This document shows, piece after piece, positions 33,892 through 42,064 of a stretch of DNA of 42,887 nucleotides; positions within the stretch are counted from its first letter, which is position 1, and every line of letters begins with the position of its first letter. Below the pieces are notes generated by a model that made no database searches, was not told the DNA's origin, and saw only the letters and a program-made list of their open reading frames with translations. Source of the stretch: Candidatus Didemnitutus sp. Lineage in GTDB: Bacteria > Verrucomicrobiota > Verrucomicrobiia > Opitutales > Opitutaceae. The translations under genes were made by a program, and so were the position numbers. The stretch spans positions 1-42,887 of the forward strand of contig JAUXXD010000068.1 in assembly GCA_030681265.1 (NCBI GenBank), given 5' to 3'.

Positions 33892-33895
33892 AATC

Positions 33896-34054
33896 ATGGA
33901 CCCGCGCCCATCAATTCCACCAATGACCGAGGACGAGTTCGACGATATGCTTCAGCTGGTCCTCGCGAACCAGCGGATCGAGGGGATTATCCTGACCGAG
34001 GATGAGATCGCCGTCGTTCGGGCCACGCTCCGCCGGCAACACGGCCTTTCGTGA
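33896..34054 (+). CDS. Small acidic hypothetical protein (52 residues)
   Basis: ATG 33896 to TGA 34054, 52 residues with an acidic start (MTEDEFDDMLQLVL) and a predicted two-helix shape, ending RRQHGLS. The GTG start of the AAA+ gene overlaps its stop by four bases (GTGA at 34051-34054), which supports translation. It may be a small partner or inhibitor of the ATPase. Function unknown. Confidence 0.5.
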   Translation: MDPRPSIPPMTEDEFDDMLQLVLANQRIEGIILTEDEIAVVRATLRRQHGLS

Positions 34055-35811
34055 ATCCCGGCAATTCGGCAGGGGCAACGGCAGCGTGGAGGGCGCCAGC
34101 AGGCAAAGTTTCCTGGGAGCACTTGGCTATCTCTTCCCGGGGCACAGTGCCCCCGGCGACAAAAACCACCCAATTCCAATTTACGTCCATGTCTACCCAG
34201 GCCAACCCAAGCTCCCATGCGATCGACCGTGGCGCGCCGATACTGGAGCCGCCGCAGGACGAGTTGGGGATACTTGCCAACCTCTGCTGGCACTCCCTTT
34301 TCGTCCTCGATCCTGACTTCGAGCGGATTGGCGGATCTCCACCGGTCCGACCGGTGATGCCCGCTGCATGCGGGAAGGCGGGTTCGCCGCCGCGCGAAAA
34401 AGCTCATGTCGACGCGCTGGTCAGCGCGCTGAAGCTGCTCAATCCGGTTGCCGCCAGGAGAATGCGGCCCTCCCTCGAAACGCCGGCCCAGGCCTACGAT
34501 TTCAGTCGCTTGTTTCGGGCGGAGCTCGGAGCGCTCAAATTTAGCACAGATGTCAGAGCCCCTTTCATTCGCAGCCATTTGCGGGCAATTATGGAGGAAT
34601 CACTCGTCCGCTGGCCCTCCGCTTACAGTCGCTTTTGCCGTGAAATCGCCGCAGTGGAAACGGATCTGACCCGGCTCCTTACCCTATTGGCTCGGGCCGC
34701 CGGTCATGCGGCCACGGCTGATGAATTCCGCCATGTCGAACGTGCGCAGGCTGAGGTTACCGAGCGATTGCGGTCCCGACTGCCCGCACCGCTGCCGCTG
34801 CCCATGCGACCTGACACGCCGGTGGCGCCAACCATTCCTGGCTCGGCGCTGCTGCCGTCGCCAGCGCCGGTTGCCCGCTGTTTGCACCTTACCCACCGAC
34901 AGGTGCAGATCCTCGAGCACTGCGTATCCTTGGCTGAACTCTTCTTTCGTTATCGCACCGACAGCCCTGGGCTCATTGAGCCCCGATTGTTCCCGCTGAT
35001 TTGTGCGCCGACCGGGTCAGGCAAATCAATGCTCGTTGCGGCTCTGGCTGCGCGGCTGGATATTCACTACCTTCGCGTCCAGCGCGGCGACATGGCGCCG
35101 CAAGGGGCCACCCGGATGCGGGCCACGGTTTTCACGATCCTCGATGCCCTTGTGCGCCGGGAACGCGTGCTCTTGCACCTCGACGAACTTGATAAGCTCA
35201 CCGTCGAGAATGGCGCGCCCACGCCGACTAACGAATGGGGCGCAGGTATATTTTCGGATGTCTGGAGCCTGCTGGATGGAGTTCTTCCTTTCTCCAACTA
35301 TCTCGCCACCGATGACCGGGTGAAGCCAACTGGCGTTGAGGTAACGGCGGAACTGCTGAAGCGGCGCACGCGCTGCGGCCTGTGGGTGGTTGGATCCGGC
35401 ACCTGGCAGTCCATTTTCTCGCGAGGACGAAAATCGCCGATGGGCTTCGGCGGAGCCACGGCCAACTCCTGTCCGGAGATAGACTCAGCGGACATCGCGG
35501 CCGCGCAATTGATCAGCCCGGAACTCCTTGCCCGGTTCAACGCGGATATCCAAGTGATGGCTTACCCGGATCAGGATGAAATCCAGGCGCTGCTTGTCGC
35601 CACAGGGATTCGGCAACTGGCGAAGGACTGCGACTATACGATTTCAGCCAACGACCTTGATTTCGCCCGGGGCGGCTTTCGCGTCCTGGAGACGTTATAC
35701 AGCCGGCTTTTGCTCAGGCAGGCGAAGATGAGTCCCCGCCCCGCACCGGGCGCAGGGCGAACCGAGGCACCCGCTATCTCTTCTGACCCGCAAGCACTCA
35801 CCAAGCCATGA
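34051..35811 (+). CDS. AAA+ ATPase of the TerY-P-like operon
   Basis: A 586-residue protein (GTG start). Residues 1-290 are an unrecognised, mostly helical region (YSRFCREIAAVETDLTRLL) with a Pro-rich hinge (LPAPLPLPMRP, near 245-260). The AAA+ core spans about 290-510: Walker A CAPTGSGKS (Lys325), Walker B VLLHLDELDKL (Asp378, Glu379), a sensor-1-like GLWVVGSGTW, then a helical lid (ISANDLDFARGGFRVLETLYSRLL). The Glu after Walker B supports active hydrolysis. It could be the motor or the target-binding hub, with kinase and phosphatase setting its state. The closest family is uncertain (ClpX/MoxR-like). ATGA overlap couples it to the kinase. Confidence 0.75.
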   Translation: MNPGNSAGATAAWRAPAGKVSWEHLAISSRGTVPPATKTTQFQFTSMSTQANPSSHAIDRGAPILEPPQDELGILANLCWHSLFVLDPDFERIGGSPPVRPVMPAACGKAGSPPREKAHVDALVSALKLLNPVAARRMRPSLETPAQAYDFSRLFRAELGALKFSTDVRAPFIRSHLRAIMEESLVRWPSAYSRFCREIAAVETDLTRLLTLLARAAGHAATADEFRHVERAQAEVTERLRSRLPAPLPLPMRPDTPVAPTIPGSALLPSPAPVARCLHLTHRQVQILEHCVSLAELFFRYRTDSPGLIEPRLFPLICAPTGSGKSMLVAALAARLDIHYLRVQRGDMAPQGATRMRATVFTILDALVRRERVLLHLDELDKLTVENGAPTPTNEWGAGIFSDVWSLLDGVLPFSNYLATDDRVKPTGVEVTAELLKRRTRCGLWVVGSGTWQSIFSRGRKSPMGFGGATANSCPEIDSADIAAAQLISPELLARFNADIQVMAYPDQDEIQALLVATGIRQLAKDCDYTISANDLDFARGGFRVLETLYSRLLLRQAKMSPRPAPGAGRTEAPAISSDPQALTKP

Positions 35812-36737
35812 AACCCATCCTGCCACCTCTCTTCGATACCCGTGGTCGCCCGGTTCAACTGGGGGCGCTCCTCGCCGAGGGCGGGGAAGGCGCGATCTAC
35901 CCCTGCGATGGCCGAGGCGACATCTTGGCCAAGGTATTCCATCCGGCCAGTCCGGAGCTCGAACGCGCGCGCGGCGAGAAACTGCGGGCCATGCTCATGC
36001 TCGCGGACCTGCGGTCCCATCCCCGTCTCGCCTGGCCGCAAGAGCTCCTGCGGGGTGCGCAGGGCGAGGCGAGGGGCTTCATGATGAGGCGAGTCTCCGG
36101 GGTCACCCTGGTGCCGCTCACGGCCCTGGCGCTGATGAAAACCCGTCTGCCGAGCTGGGGGCCGGCCCATGTTTGCCGCGTCGTGCATGACGTGGCGGCG
36201 ATCTGCGCCGCGCTGGAAGCCCGCCAGGTGTTCATCGGGGACATCAATCTCAGCAACTTCCTGGCCAATCCGGTGACGGCGGAGACCTCGGCGATTGATT
36301 GCGATAGCTATCAGATCACGGTGAACGAGCGAAAGTATCCGTGCCGGGTGTTCACCCCGGATTTCCAATCGCCTGAGGTTCTCGCGCCAAGCGGCCAACT
36401 GGCCTCGCTGGGGCCCGCGCAATTCCGGTTTTCGGGGGCACTGCTTTTCTTCACGCTGCTGACGGCGGGTGGGCATCCTTACCAGGTGAAGAATGGCAAG
36501 TCACCGGCCGAGAACATCGTGGCGGGACGGCATTTCTTGGGTGGCAAGGGCACCGCGACGGGCGCCACGACCGGCGCTATCTGGAGTCGATACATGGCCC
36601 AGCCTCCCCGGGTCCTCGCGCTGTTCAAGCGAGCGTTCATTGCGGGTCACAGCCAAGACCCCGCCGCGCGCCCCTCCTTCGCCGAATGGGTCAGTGCCTT
36701 TCGCAGTCACTATGCCGAACTGATTCACGCGGCCTAA
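35808..36737 (+). CDS. Protein kinase-like protein (TerY-P triad kinase)
   Basis: A 309-residue kinase. Gly-loop LAEGGEGAIY (residues 22-31), ATP-anchoring Lys42 in ILAKVFHP, catalytic loop IGDINLSNFL with Asp145 and Asn150 (HRD is replaced by IGD), metal site IDCDS with Asp164 (DFG replaced by DCD), and SPE (FQSPEVL) in place of APE. All catalytic positions are kept, so it is probably active on Ser/Thr. The family pattern matches the kinase of TerY-P triads (vWA, PP2C, kinase). Its ATG overlaps the ATPase stop by four bases and the vWA gene follows by eight. Extra C-terminal domains seen in some members are missing. Confidence 0.82.
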   Translation: MKPILPPLFDTRGRPVQLGALLAEGGEGAIYPCDGRGDILAKVFHPASPELERARGEKLRAMLMLADLRSHPRLAWPQELLRGAQGEARGFMMRRVSGVTLVPLTALALMKTRLPSWGPAHVCRVVHDVAAICAALEARQVFIGDINLSNFLANPVTAETSAIDCDSYQITVNERKYPCRVFTPDFQSPEVLAPSGQLASLGPAQFRFSGALLFFTLLTAGGHPYQVKNGKSPAENIVAGRHFLGGKGTATGATTGAIWSRYMAQPPRVLALFKRAFIAGHSQDPAARPSFAEWVSAFRSHYAELIHAA

Positions 36738-36745
36738 TCTTTCCC

Positions 36746-37477
36746 ATGAACAAGAACCACCAAAACAACCCGTCCCGTCTCGCCCTTCCGTCCGCCACCA
36801 TCCAGACGGAGGATGGGATCGACCATTACAATAACCCGCATCCGCGCTGCCCGGTCGCGCTCCTCCTCGATACCTCGAGCAGCATGCAAGGCCGCGCCCT
36901 TGAGGAACTGCAAAGCGGCCTGCAGGCTTTTTTCGCCGCGTTGGCCAAGGACGAGCTGGCCTCGTTGCGGATTGATCTCACCTGTTACACCTTCGGCGGC
37001 TTCGTCCAGCAGGTCGTGCCTTTCGGTGCGACGGTTGATGGCCTGGCCTCCCGGCCGCCGCGCTTGATCGCGAACGGCGGGACTCCGCTCGGCGAGGCCG
37101 TGCGCACCGCGATCAGCGCGATCAATGCCCGGAGGCAGGTTTACCGGGAATGCGCTTTGGCTGCTTATCGCCCCTGGGTCGTCATCATGAGCGACGGGCA
37201 GCCCAACGATCCTGGTTGGGAAAGCGCCGCCGACCAACTGCATCAGTTCGCTCAGTCGGGCTGGAATGTTCTCTGCATCGGCCTGGGCGGTGATCAGGCG
37301 CAGCTGGCGATTCTTCAACGCTTCGCCGTCCATCCCGCCAAACTGCTGAGCCAGACCGATATTGGGGCTTTCTTCGCCTGGCTCAGTGATAGTCTCAAGA
37401 CCAACAGTCACAGCCACACGGCGGCGAATACCTGCGCAGGTCTCCCGAGCGTCCTGCCGAGCATCCCGAAACTATGA
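36746..37477 (+). CDS. vWA domain protein, TerY-like
   Basis: A 243-residue protein with a von Willebrand A domain about residues 35-225. The metal-ion site is complete: DTSSS at 42-46 (Asp42, Ser44, Ser46), Thr in ANGGTPLGEA, and Asp in IMSDGQPND. It therefore can bind a divalent metal and a partner's acidic residue. In TerY-P triads the vWA protein is regulated by phosphorylation and scaffolds other proteins. The first 25 residues are disordered-looking. Start ATG 36746 is eight bases after the kinase stop; ATGA overlap with the phosphatase gene. Confidence 0.85.
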   Translation: MNKNHQNNPSRLALPSATIQTEDGIDHYNNPHPRCPVALLLDTSSSMQGRALEELQSGLQAFFAALAKDELASLRIDLTCYTFGGFVQQVVPFGATVDGLASRPPRLIANGGTPLGEAVRTAISAINARRQVYRECALAAYRPWVVIMSDGQPNDPGWESAADQLHQFAQSGWNVLCIGLGGDQAQLAILQRFAVHPAKLLSQTDIGAFFAWLSDSLKTNSHSHTAANTCAGLPSVLPSIPKL

Positions 37478-38352
37478 GCCCCGACCTCACACCCGGTCAG
37501 GGCGCAGAGTGGGGGGCCGGCTCGGCGGTTGCGATCGGCCAGCGCCATGTCGAGCAAGGACGGCCCTGCCAGGATGCCGTCCAGGCCTCCGTTGGTCTGC
37601 ACCCCTTTGTCATGGTCTGCGACGGCCGCGGCAGTTCCGCGCTCGGTCAGCACGGATCCACCGCCGCCACGGTCGCGGTGGAACGTGTGCTCTGGTGTGC
37701 CGAGCCGCTGCTGCAGCGCTGTCTCGATCATCTTGGCCCGGAAGATCCCTTCGCGTTGGCGGGATGGAAGGACGTGTCGCAATTGCTGCTCCGGTCATTG
37801 GTTCAAGCGCAAGAAGGCTTGGCCCGGGAACACGGAGTCGGAGCAGCAGAATTTGAGTTTACTCTCTCTTTAGCCGTCGTTGGTCGACGTGGACTGGGCG
37901 TGCTCCAGATCGGTGACAGTTGCTTAGTGCTGAATCGTGACGGTCAGCCAACGCTGGCGGCCAGTCCGCAGACGGGGGCATTTGCCGGTGAAACCAACTT
38001 TGTCAGCCCGACCGAGACTGACTTTCGCAGGGCCGAGATGCAGATCCTACCGGTTGAGCGGCTCACCGGCATTGCGGGATTTTCCGACGGGGTGTCCGGC
38101 AAATGGCTTCACCATCAGACCCGGGAGGTGGCGCCCGGGGTGAATCAGATTCTGGACCGTCTCGCGACGGGAGCGTGGGACGAGAACCGGTTGCGGGAAT
38201 ACTTGCACCAGCCGTTTTGGCGCCTGGGCGGAGATGATGACCGCAGCATTGCCTACCTCGTCCGGCCAAGGATCCCGGGCACCCCGGTGCAGGATAGCCC
38301 AAGCGCCGGGCTTGAACCAACCCCCAAGAAAGAGGAACTGGACCATGTCTGA
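37474..38352 (+). CDS. PP2C-family protein phosphatase (TerY-P triad)
   Basis: A 292-residue metal-dependent Ser/Thr phosphatase. Metal motifs: RPCQDAVQ (Asp in the first motif), VMVCDGRGSS (Asp plus Gly, second motif), IAGFSDGVSG (third), and GGDDDRSIAYLV (last). Length and order fit bacterial PP2C_2 proteins. It should reverse the adjacent kinase's phosphorylation, so the operon has a full write, scaffold and erase set. The last 30 residues (PSAGLEPTPKKEELDHV) overlap the next gene's start by eight bases. Confidence 0.87.
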   Translation: MSPDLTPGQGAEWGAGSAVAIGQRHVEQGRPCQDAVQASVGLHPFVMVCDGRGSSALGQHGSTAATVAVERVLWCAEPLLQRCLDHLGPEDPFALAGWKDVSQLLLRSLVQAQEGLAREHGVGAAEFEFTLSLAVVGRRGLGVLQIGDSCLVLNRDGQPTLAASPQTGAFAGETNFVSPTETDFRRAEMQILPVERLTGIAGFSDGVSGKWLHHQTREVAPGVNQILDRLATGAWDENRLREYLHQPFWRLGGDDDRSIAYLVRPRIPGTPVQDSPSAGLEPTPKKEELDHV

Positions 38353-38788
38353 GGAACTGAAGGATACCGGACACGAGGTGCCCCTGCCGATTGTATCCGT
38401 CAGCCTCGAGGGCGTGAACGCGGAAGGCCTGACCACAAAGATCGGTCGCGGCTTCGACTTCACCCAGGCGGAGGACCTGCTGCGCACTTGGGCGCGCAAT
38501 CAAACCGGGAACTGGCCGGACGGCGCCCCCATTCGCGTCGCCGTCGAATTTCCCCGTCGGCTGGTCTTCACCTGTGACCTAATCGCTGACTCCTCGGGAA
38601 AGGTGCGCGAACGCATCACCAGCCTACGGCACGAGCTGCCGGATTTCAGCGCAGTAGGGCTCATGTCTCTCCAGGACCATGTCGCCGTCGCTCTGCGACT
38701 GGCGTTTGCCAGCCGCGAGATATCCGTGGAGTCGCTGCAGGCGAAACGCGTCGCCCGGATCGTCCTAGCCTACGGCGATCCGGCATGA
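38345..38788 (+). CDS. Hypothetical 147-residue protein, last gene of the operon
   Basis: Start ATG 38345, preceded by AGAGGAA as ribosome site and overlapping the phosphatase by eight bases. An acidic-basic soluble protein with mixed helix and strand; segments FDFTQAEDLLRTW, IRVAVEFPRRLVFTCD and SLQDHVAVALRLAF. No known family seen. It may be a substrate or adaptor of the kinase/phosphatase pair. A hairpin starts 22 bases after the stop. Confidence 0.65.
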   Translation: MSEELKDTGHEVPLPIVSVSLEGVNAEGLTTKIGRGFDFTQAEDLLRTWARNQTGNWPDGAPIRVAVEFPRRLVFTCDLIADSSGKVRERITSLRHELPDFSAVGLMSLQDHVAVALRLAFASREISVESLQAKRVARIVLAYGDPA

Positions 38789-38809
38789 GCGTCTTTTTGT
38801 TTTGTGCTG

Positions 38810-38829
38810 ACTCACTTAGTGAAGTGAGT
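38810..38829 (+). terminator. Hairpin after the TerY-P-like operon
   Basis: ACTCACTT (38810-38817) pairs perfectly with AAGTGAGT (38822-38829) around AGTG. It follows the last stop by 21 bases but has no T-run after it, so termination is only plausible. Confidence 0.4.
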
Positions 38830-39009
38830 GGGCGAACCGATCAAGGCGTTCAAGCCGGAGCGGCAATCCTAGCATGACGAGCTTGGTAGACGCACCGGTG
38901 AAGAGAAACACCTGTCGGTTAGGCCAGCGGATTCAATGTGCGGAGGGACCTATTTCGCATTGATCAGGCGCATCTCCAGCCAGCAAAAACAAGATGACAA
39001 AATAATGAC

Positions 39010-39021
39010 ATTAGCGCTAAT
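39010..39021. promoter_or_regulatory. Perfect 12-bp palindrome, possible operator
   Basis: ATTAGCGCTAAT is self-complementary and lies about 75-115 bases before the possible starts of the next gene. Length and symmetry suit a dimeric repressor. Confidence 0.35.
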
Positions 39022-39125
39022 ATGATCGAACTTAAAATTCTACTAACTACTGTTTATTACTATGTTAGATATGTCAGACATGAATGTTATTGAAAGACAC
39101 TGACTCTTGTGGCACCAGTAGTCTC

Positions 39126-39776
39126 ATGGACCTTACAAACGTTAATGCAATTAGGGCGAGCGTGCTGCCGCTACAGGAACACATCGAAGCAGTGATCGGG
39201 ATGGTGACAGACAGAATGAAAGACGAAGCACATCCGGACGGAAATATGGGATGGCTCCAAGATTGCGCAAAGGAGGTCGATCTAATGAAGCGTGATCTAA
39301 GGGCACTCGAGGCCATTCGTGAGCACTTGATCGAGGTTCTTACGAATACGCTAAGTTTTGAGGACGATGACATATCGGTTTCAAAAACTGGTATGCGGAC
39401 GCTGACCGTCGAAGTCAGTCAAGGCATGATCAATCAGCATCTCTTGACGCTTACTGGCGCCAAAAAGAAAGGGCAGGTAAAGGAGGGAGAGAAATTCACG
39501 ATCCAGCTACCTGAAGGAACGTCTTTCCACACGGAGCTCTGTGAACCGGGCAATAAGATCCGGGAGAGGGGGCTGATTCGCAAATTTTACGAGAGCGAAA
39601 AAATTACAGATGGAGACAAGGTAATCATGTGTGAAGTCAGCCGGGGCACATGGAAAATTTTGGCCGCCAAAAGTCCAGAGGGACAGGAACTGGAGAGCCG
39701 TCTTTTGAAGCAGCGGCTTGATCAGCTGAGCGATATTCTCGGCGAGAAGCCGTTAACCCCCACCAAAACACCATGA
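39126..39776 (+). CDS. Hypothetical protein, 216 residues
   Basis: Start ATG 39126 (MDLTNVNAI); an ATG at 39084 would add 14 residues. N-terminal helical half (residues about 1-80) and a C-terminal domain rich in strands (LTVEVSQGMINQHLLTLTG, GEKFTIQLPEGTSFHTE, GDKVIMCEVSRGTWKI) that looks like a small DNA-binding barrel, in my reading only. Codon use and composition are more A/T-rich than upstream. ATGA overlap of four bases links it to the next gene, suggesting a pair. Confidence 0.6.
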   Translation: MDLTNVNAIRASVLPLQEHIEAVIGMVTDRMKDEAHPDGNMGWLQDCAKEVDLMKRDLRALEAIREHLIEVLTNTLSFEDDDISVSKTGMRTLTVEVSQGMINQHLLTLTGAKKKGQVKEGEKFTIQLPEGTSFHTELCEPGNKIRERGLIRKFYESEKITDGDKVIMCEVSRGTWKILAAKSPEGQELESRLLKQRLDQLSDILGEKPLTPTKTP

Positions 39777-40156
39777 ATGCAATCACGCAGAATCTTCATC
39801 AACCGAGATGGACGGGGCATTCACTGAAAATTAGTCGCCATGCGATTCGGAGAGCTAAGGAACGCCTTCGTTGGAGTATTGAAGCCATTACCAGGATGGC
39901 CGATCGCGCTTTAGAACAAGGATTGGCTCCAAATGACTGCACTGGGGCATTGAAATTCGCGCTCATTAGCAAGAGTAGCCCCGAGAATTTATCCTGCCCG
40001 TTCCTCTACGGTGAATACATCTACTTCTTCAGATACGCCCTGGAATCCAACGAGGTTTGGTTAGTCACCATCTACCGGGCCCCGCATGAATTGCTCCGAG
40101 TGCTTAGGAACAAGAAGCCGCACTATGGGACGGCTACTCAATTTGGTTCTAACTAA
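39773..40156 (+). CDS. Hypothetical protein, 127 residues, toxin-like motif
   Basis: A 127-residue protein whose ATG overlaps the upstream stop by four bases. HAIRRAKERLRWS (near residues 22-34) followed by YIYFF and WLVTIYRAP resembles the H..R..ER pattern and final strands of small RNase-type toxin folds (DUF4258-like). The pair with the preceding gene could be a toxin-antitoxin type operon. No firm family match. Three bases separate it from the zinc-ribbon gene. Confidence 0.5.
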   Translation: MNAITQNLHQPRWTGHSLKISRHAIRRAKERLRWSIEAITRMADRALEQGLAPNDCTGALKFALISKSSPENLSCPFLYGEYIYFFRYALESNEVWLVTIYRAPHELLRVLRNKKPHYGTATQFGSN

Positions 40157-40159
40157 CCT

Positions 40160-40825
40160 ATGACCACATACTCTGAGGATAGCGTAACCTGTGGTTCGTG
40201 CGGAAACATCTTCCAGCATTGTTCTCTCAACAGCACCAACGCGTTCGGATCTATGGATTTGGATACTCGGCCGCCAGAAATGCAGCGCTCAACCATGGAC
40301 GCATGGATTCAGCGGTGCCCTTCTTGTGGCTTCTGTTCCAGCGACGCATCAGTATTTAACCCAGATTTGCGGGACGTGCTAAGTTCGCCAAGTTACCGCG
40401 CTCAACTGGCTGACCAGTCTTTACCTCAGCTTGCGGCCACTTTCGCTTGTGCTGGCCTCCTCTATGAATCGAACGGGCAGATTAACGACGCAGGTTGGGC
40501 CTACCTACATACGGCGTGGTTACTGGACGACGAATTGAAGACCGCCGAAAGCGCACGTTGGCGCAGTCGCGCGGCCGATGCCTTCTTAGGATCCATGAAA
40601 AGAGGAACTCCGATTGTCCCTCAACCTGGCGAATCAGAGGTAATTGTCGTGGATTGCTTGCGCCGCGTCGGCCGTGGTGACGAAGCGTTGCAAATCATTG
40701 ATTCGATGGGCGTCGCTGAAATTCCAGAGGTCATTCGGAAGGTTTTCACTTATCAGCGTGGCTTGATCCAAAAAAAGGACCTCGGCTGCCATACAGTGGG
40801 AGCGGCATTGAAACATCCAACATAG
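40160..40825 (+). CDS. Zinc-ribbon protein with DUF2225-like start
   Basis: A 221-residue protein. Two cysteine pairs, CGSCGNIF (residues about 11-18) and CPSCGFC (about 52-58), with DLDTRPPEM between them, match the DUF2225 zinc-ribbon layout. The rest is helical with TPR-like elements (YESNGQINDAGWAYLHTAWLL, GDEALQIIDSMG). Such proteins often act as scaffolds. It follows the toxin-like gene by three bases. Confidence 0.6.
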   Translation: MTTYSEDSVTCGSCGNIFQHCSLNSTNAFGSMDLDTRPPEMQRSTMDAWIQRCPSCGFCSSDASVFNPDLRDVLSSPSYRAQLADQSLPQLAATFACAGLLYESNGQINDAGWAYLHTAWLLDDELKTAESARWRSRAADAFLGSMKRGTPIVPQPGESEVIVVDCLRRVGRGDEALQIIDSMGVAEIPEVIRKVFTYQRGLIQKKDLGCHTVGAALKHPT

Positions 40826-40847
40826 TCCAAACCAGGAGAACATTATC

Positions 40848-41258
40848 ATGGAAACAGAAACGATGAGCGTTACGAAAAAATCGGAGTTTTTGAGAAAGCT
40901 AATCGGAAAACTTAAACTCCTGCAGCGCACCAAGGCTGATATATTGATCTGTCTATGCTGGGGTTTACATGAAAGTGATCCGGAGGGGTTCAAAGAACTT
41001 GATAATCTGACCTGGCCTGAGGGGTGTGCCATACTCTTGTCGAGTAATCGCGAGAACATCGAACGCACAAATCCAACGGCACAGATCAAGTCCATCCCTC
41101 GGACGGAATTTTTCATCGATACAGGCCTCCACAACGAGGCCATGCGCAAACTCGTCGAGATAATGATGCGCGACATGGGGGTCGAATCGGGCCTCATCAA
41201 TCAATACAAGAACCTGTTTCAAGTGAAACAACATGGAGGGTTCACATTGTGGCCGTAG
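40848..41258 (+). CDS. Hypothetical protein, 136 residues
   Basis: Start ATG 40848 with a good ribosome site AGGAGA ten bases upstream. Mixed alpha-beta protein; DILICLCWGLHE and CAILLSSNREN look like core strands, and MRKLVEIMMRDMG a late helix. No family recognised. It ends the four-gene A/T-rich group; a palindromic element follows ten bases later. Confidence 0.55.
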   Translation: METETMSVTKKSEFLRKLIGKLKLLQRTKADILICLCWGLHESDPEGFKELDNLTWPEGCAILLSSNRENIERTNPTAQIKSIPRTEFFIDTGLHNEAMRKLVEIMMRDMGVESGLINQYKNLFQVKQHGGFTLWP

Positions 41259-41267
41259 AGTATCCAG

Positions 41268-41300
41268 CATTCCCCCTTCTCCCCGTAACGGGGAATAGGG
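41268..41300. repeat. Palindromic element, copy 1
   Basis: Starts CATTCCCCCTTC and ends AATAGGG. ATTCCCC (41269-41275) can pair with GGGGAAT (41290-41296), or CCCCGT with ACGGGG in the middle. A similar sequence lies on the other side of the SLATT gene. It may be a REP-like element or a terminator. Confidence 0.4.
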
Positions 41301-41467
41301 CAAAATTACCCAGTTCCTTTGTAACAGGGCAGCGCTACCCCTTCTCGCAACAACTGCACTTAGATCAAAATTATCAATATAATTGAAACCCAATCAGCAG
41401 GTGGCATCGTAATGAAATTTAGCGATGCCTAGGGTCAAGGTGTCACCGATAGAACTATTTCACACAC

Positions 41468-42064
41468 ATGGCCCTTGAAAACAGTCTACCGCCTGACGCC
41501 TACGAAAAGCTCGGCGACAACGTCTATCTCGTGACTAAGAATTATTTCTCCGCGAGTCGACGACTGGCACTGCACGAGTCGGCGTCACAATGGACGCTGT
41601 CACTCTTGTCGTTGGGTCTGATCGTTATGCCGCTTCTTACCGTTACGAAGATGCCGCTTCGATACCCACAGAATGTTGTTGATTTTGCGGCTATCAGTTT
41701 GGCTGTCGCAGTTTTGATGTTTTCTCTACTGATCGGCGCTAACAAGTATTCGGTGAGATCAGAGAGAATGCACCATGCTGGACTTGAGCTGAATGCGTTG
41801 ATGCGCGAGATGAGATACTTGGTTAGCGATCCCGAAAAGATGAAGCGTTACCAGGAGTTTGATCGAAGCTATGGTTCCATTCTCCAACGCTACGAGAATG
41901 TAGACGAAATTGATTACGTTACGGGAAAAATCAGCATCATCAGAAAGGAACCGGTCCCCTTTCTGCTTCGTTGCAAGTATTGGTATCTATTTGGCAAGGA
42001 GATGAGTATTTATGGAATAGCGCTGTTGCTCGAATTCGGGTTTATCGTCCGTCTCGTCACCTGA
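41468..42064 (+). CDS. SLATT-type two-transmembrane effector-like protein
   Basis: A 198-residue membrane protein. Helix 1 about 39-57 (WTLSLLSLGLIVMPLLTV), helix 2 about 68-92 (VDFAAISLAVAVLMFSLL), and a third hydrophobic segment at the end (about 180-197). The N-terminal YFSASRRLALHESASQW and the soluble middle fit the SLATT (SMODS/SLOG-associating) family, SLATT_5-like. These proteins are predicted pore-forming effectors that kill the host cell when a sensor partner detects infection. No such partner (SMODS, SLOG, reverse transcriptase) is adjacent in the window, so it may be orphan or served by neighbours. Family call moderate, function inferred. Confidence 0.7.
   Translation: MALENSLPPDAYEKLGDNVYLVTKNYFSASRRLALHESASQWTLSLLSLGLIVMPLLTVTKMPLRYPQNVVDFAAISLAVAVLMFSLLIGANKYSVRSERMHHAGLELNALMREMRYLVSDPEKMKRYQEFDRSYGSILQRYENVDEIDYVTGKISIIRKEPVPFLLRCKYWYLFGKEMSIYGIALLLEFGFIVRLVT

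Larger units (their letters stand above)
38789..39125. other. Intergenic stretch with palindromes; promoter region of the next group
   Basis: About 340 bases without a clear gene, becoming A/T-rich after 38990. Holds an 8-bp hairpin with a four-base loop (38810-38829) just after the operon, a perfect 12-bp palindrome ATTAGCGCTAAT (39010-39021) and an 11-base palindrome ATGTCAGACAT (39071-39081). These could be operators for the downstream genes. No clear -35/-10 pair was found. Confidence 0.55.

Noticed and set aside
38874-38950. tRNA-like stretch containing TTGGTAGACGCACC, as in tRNA-Leu D-arms
   Set aside because: The supposed anticodon arm has an eight-base loop without T33, the T-arm does not pair, and no acceptor stem closes. 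Probably chance, though a tRNA relic is not excluded.
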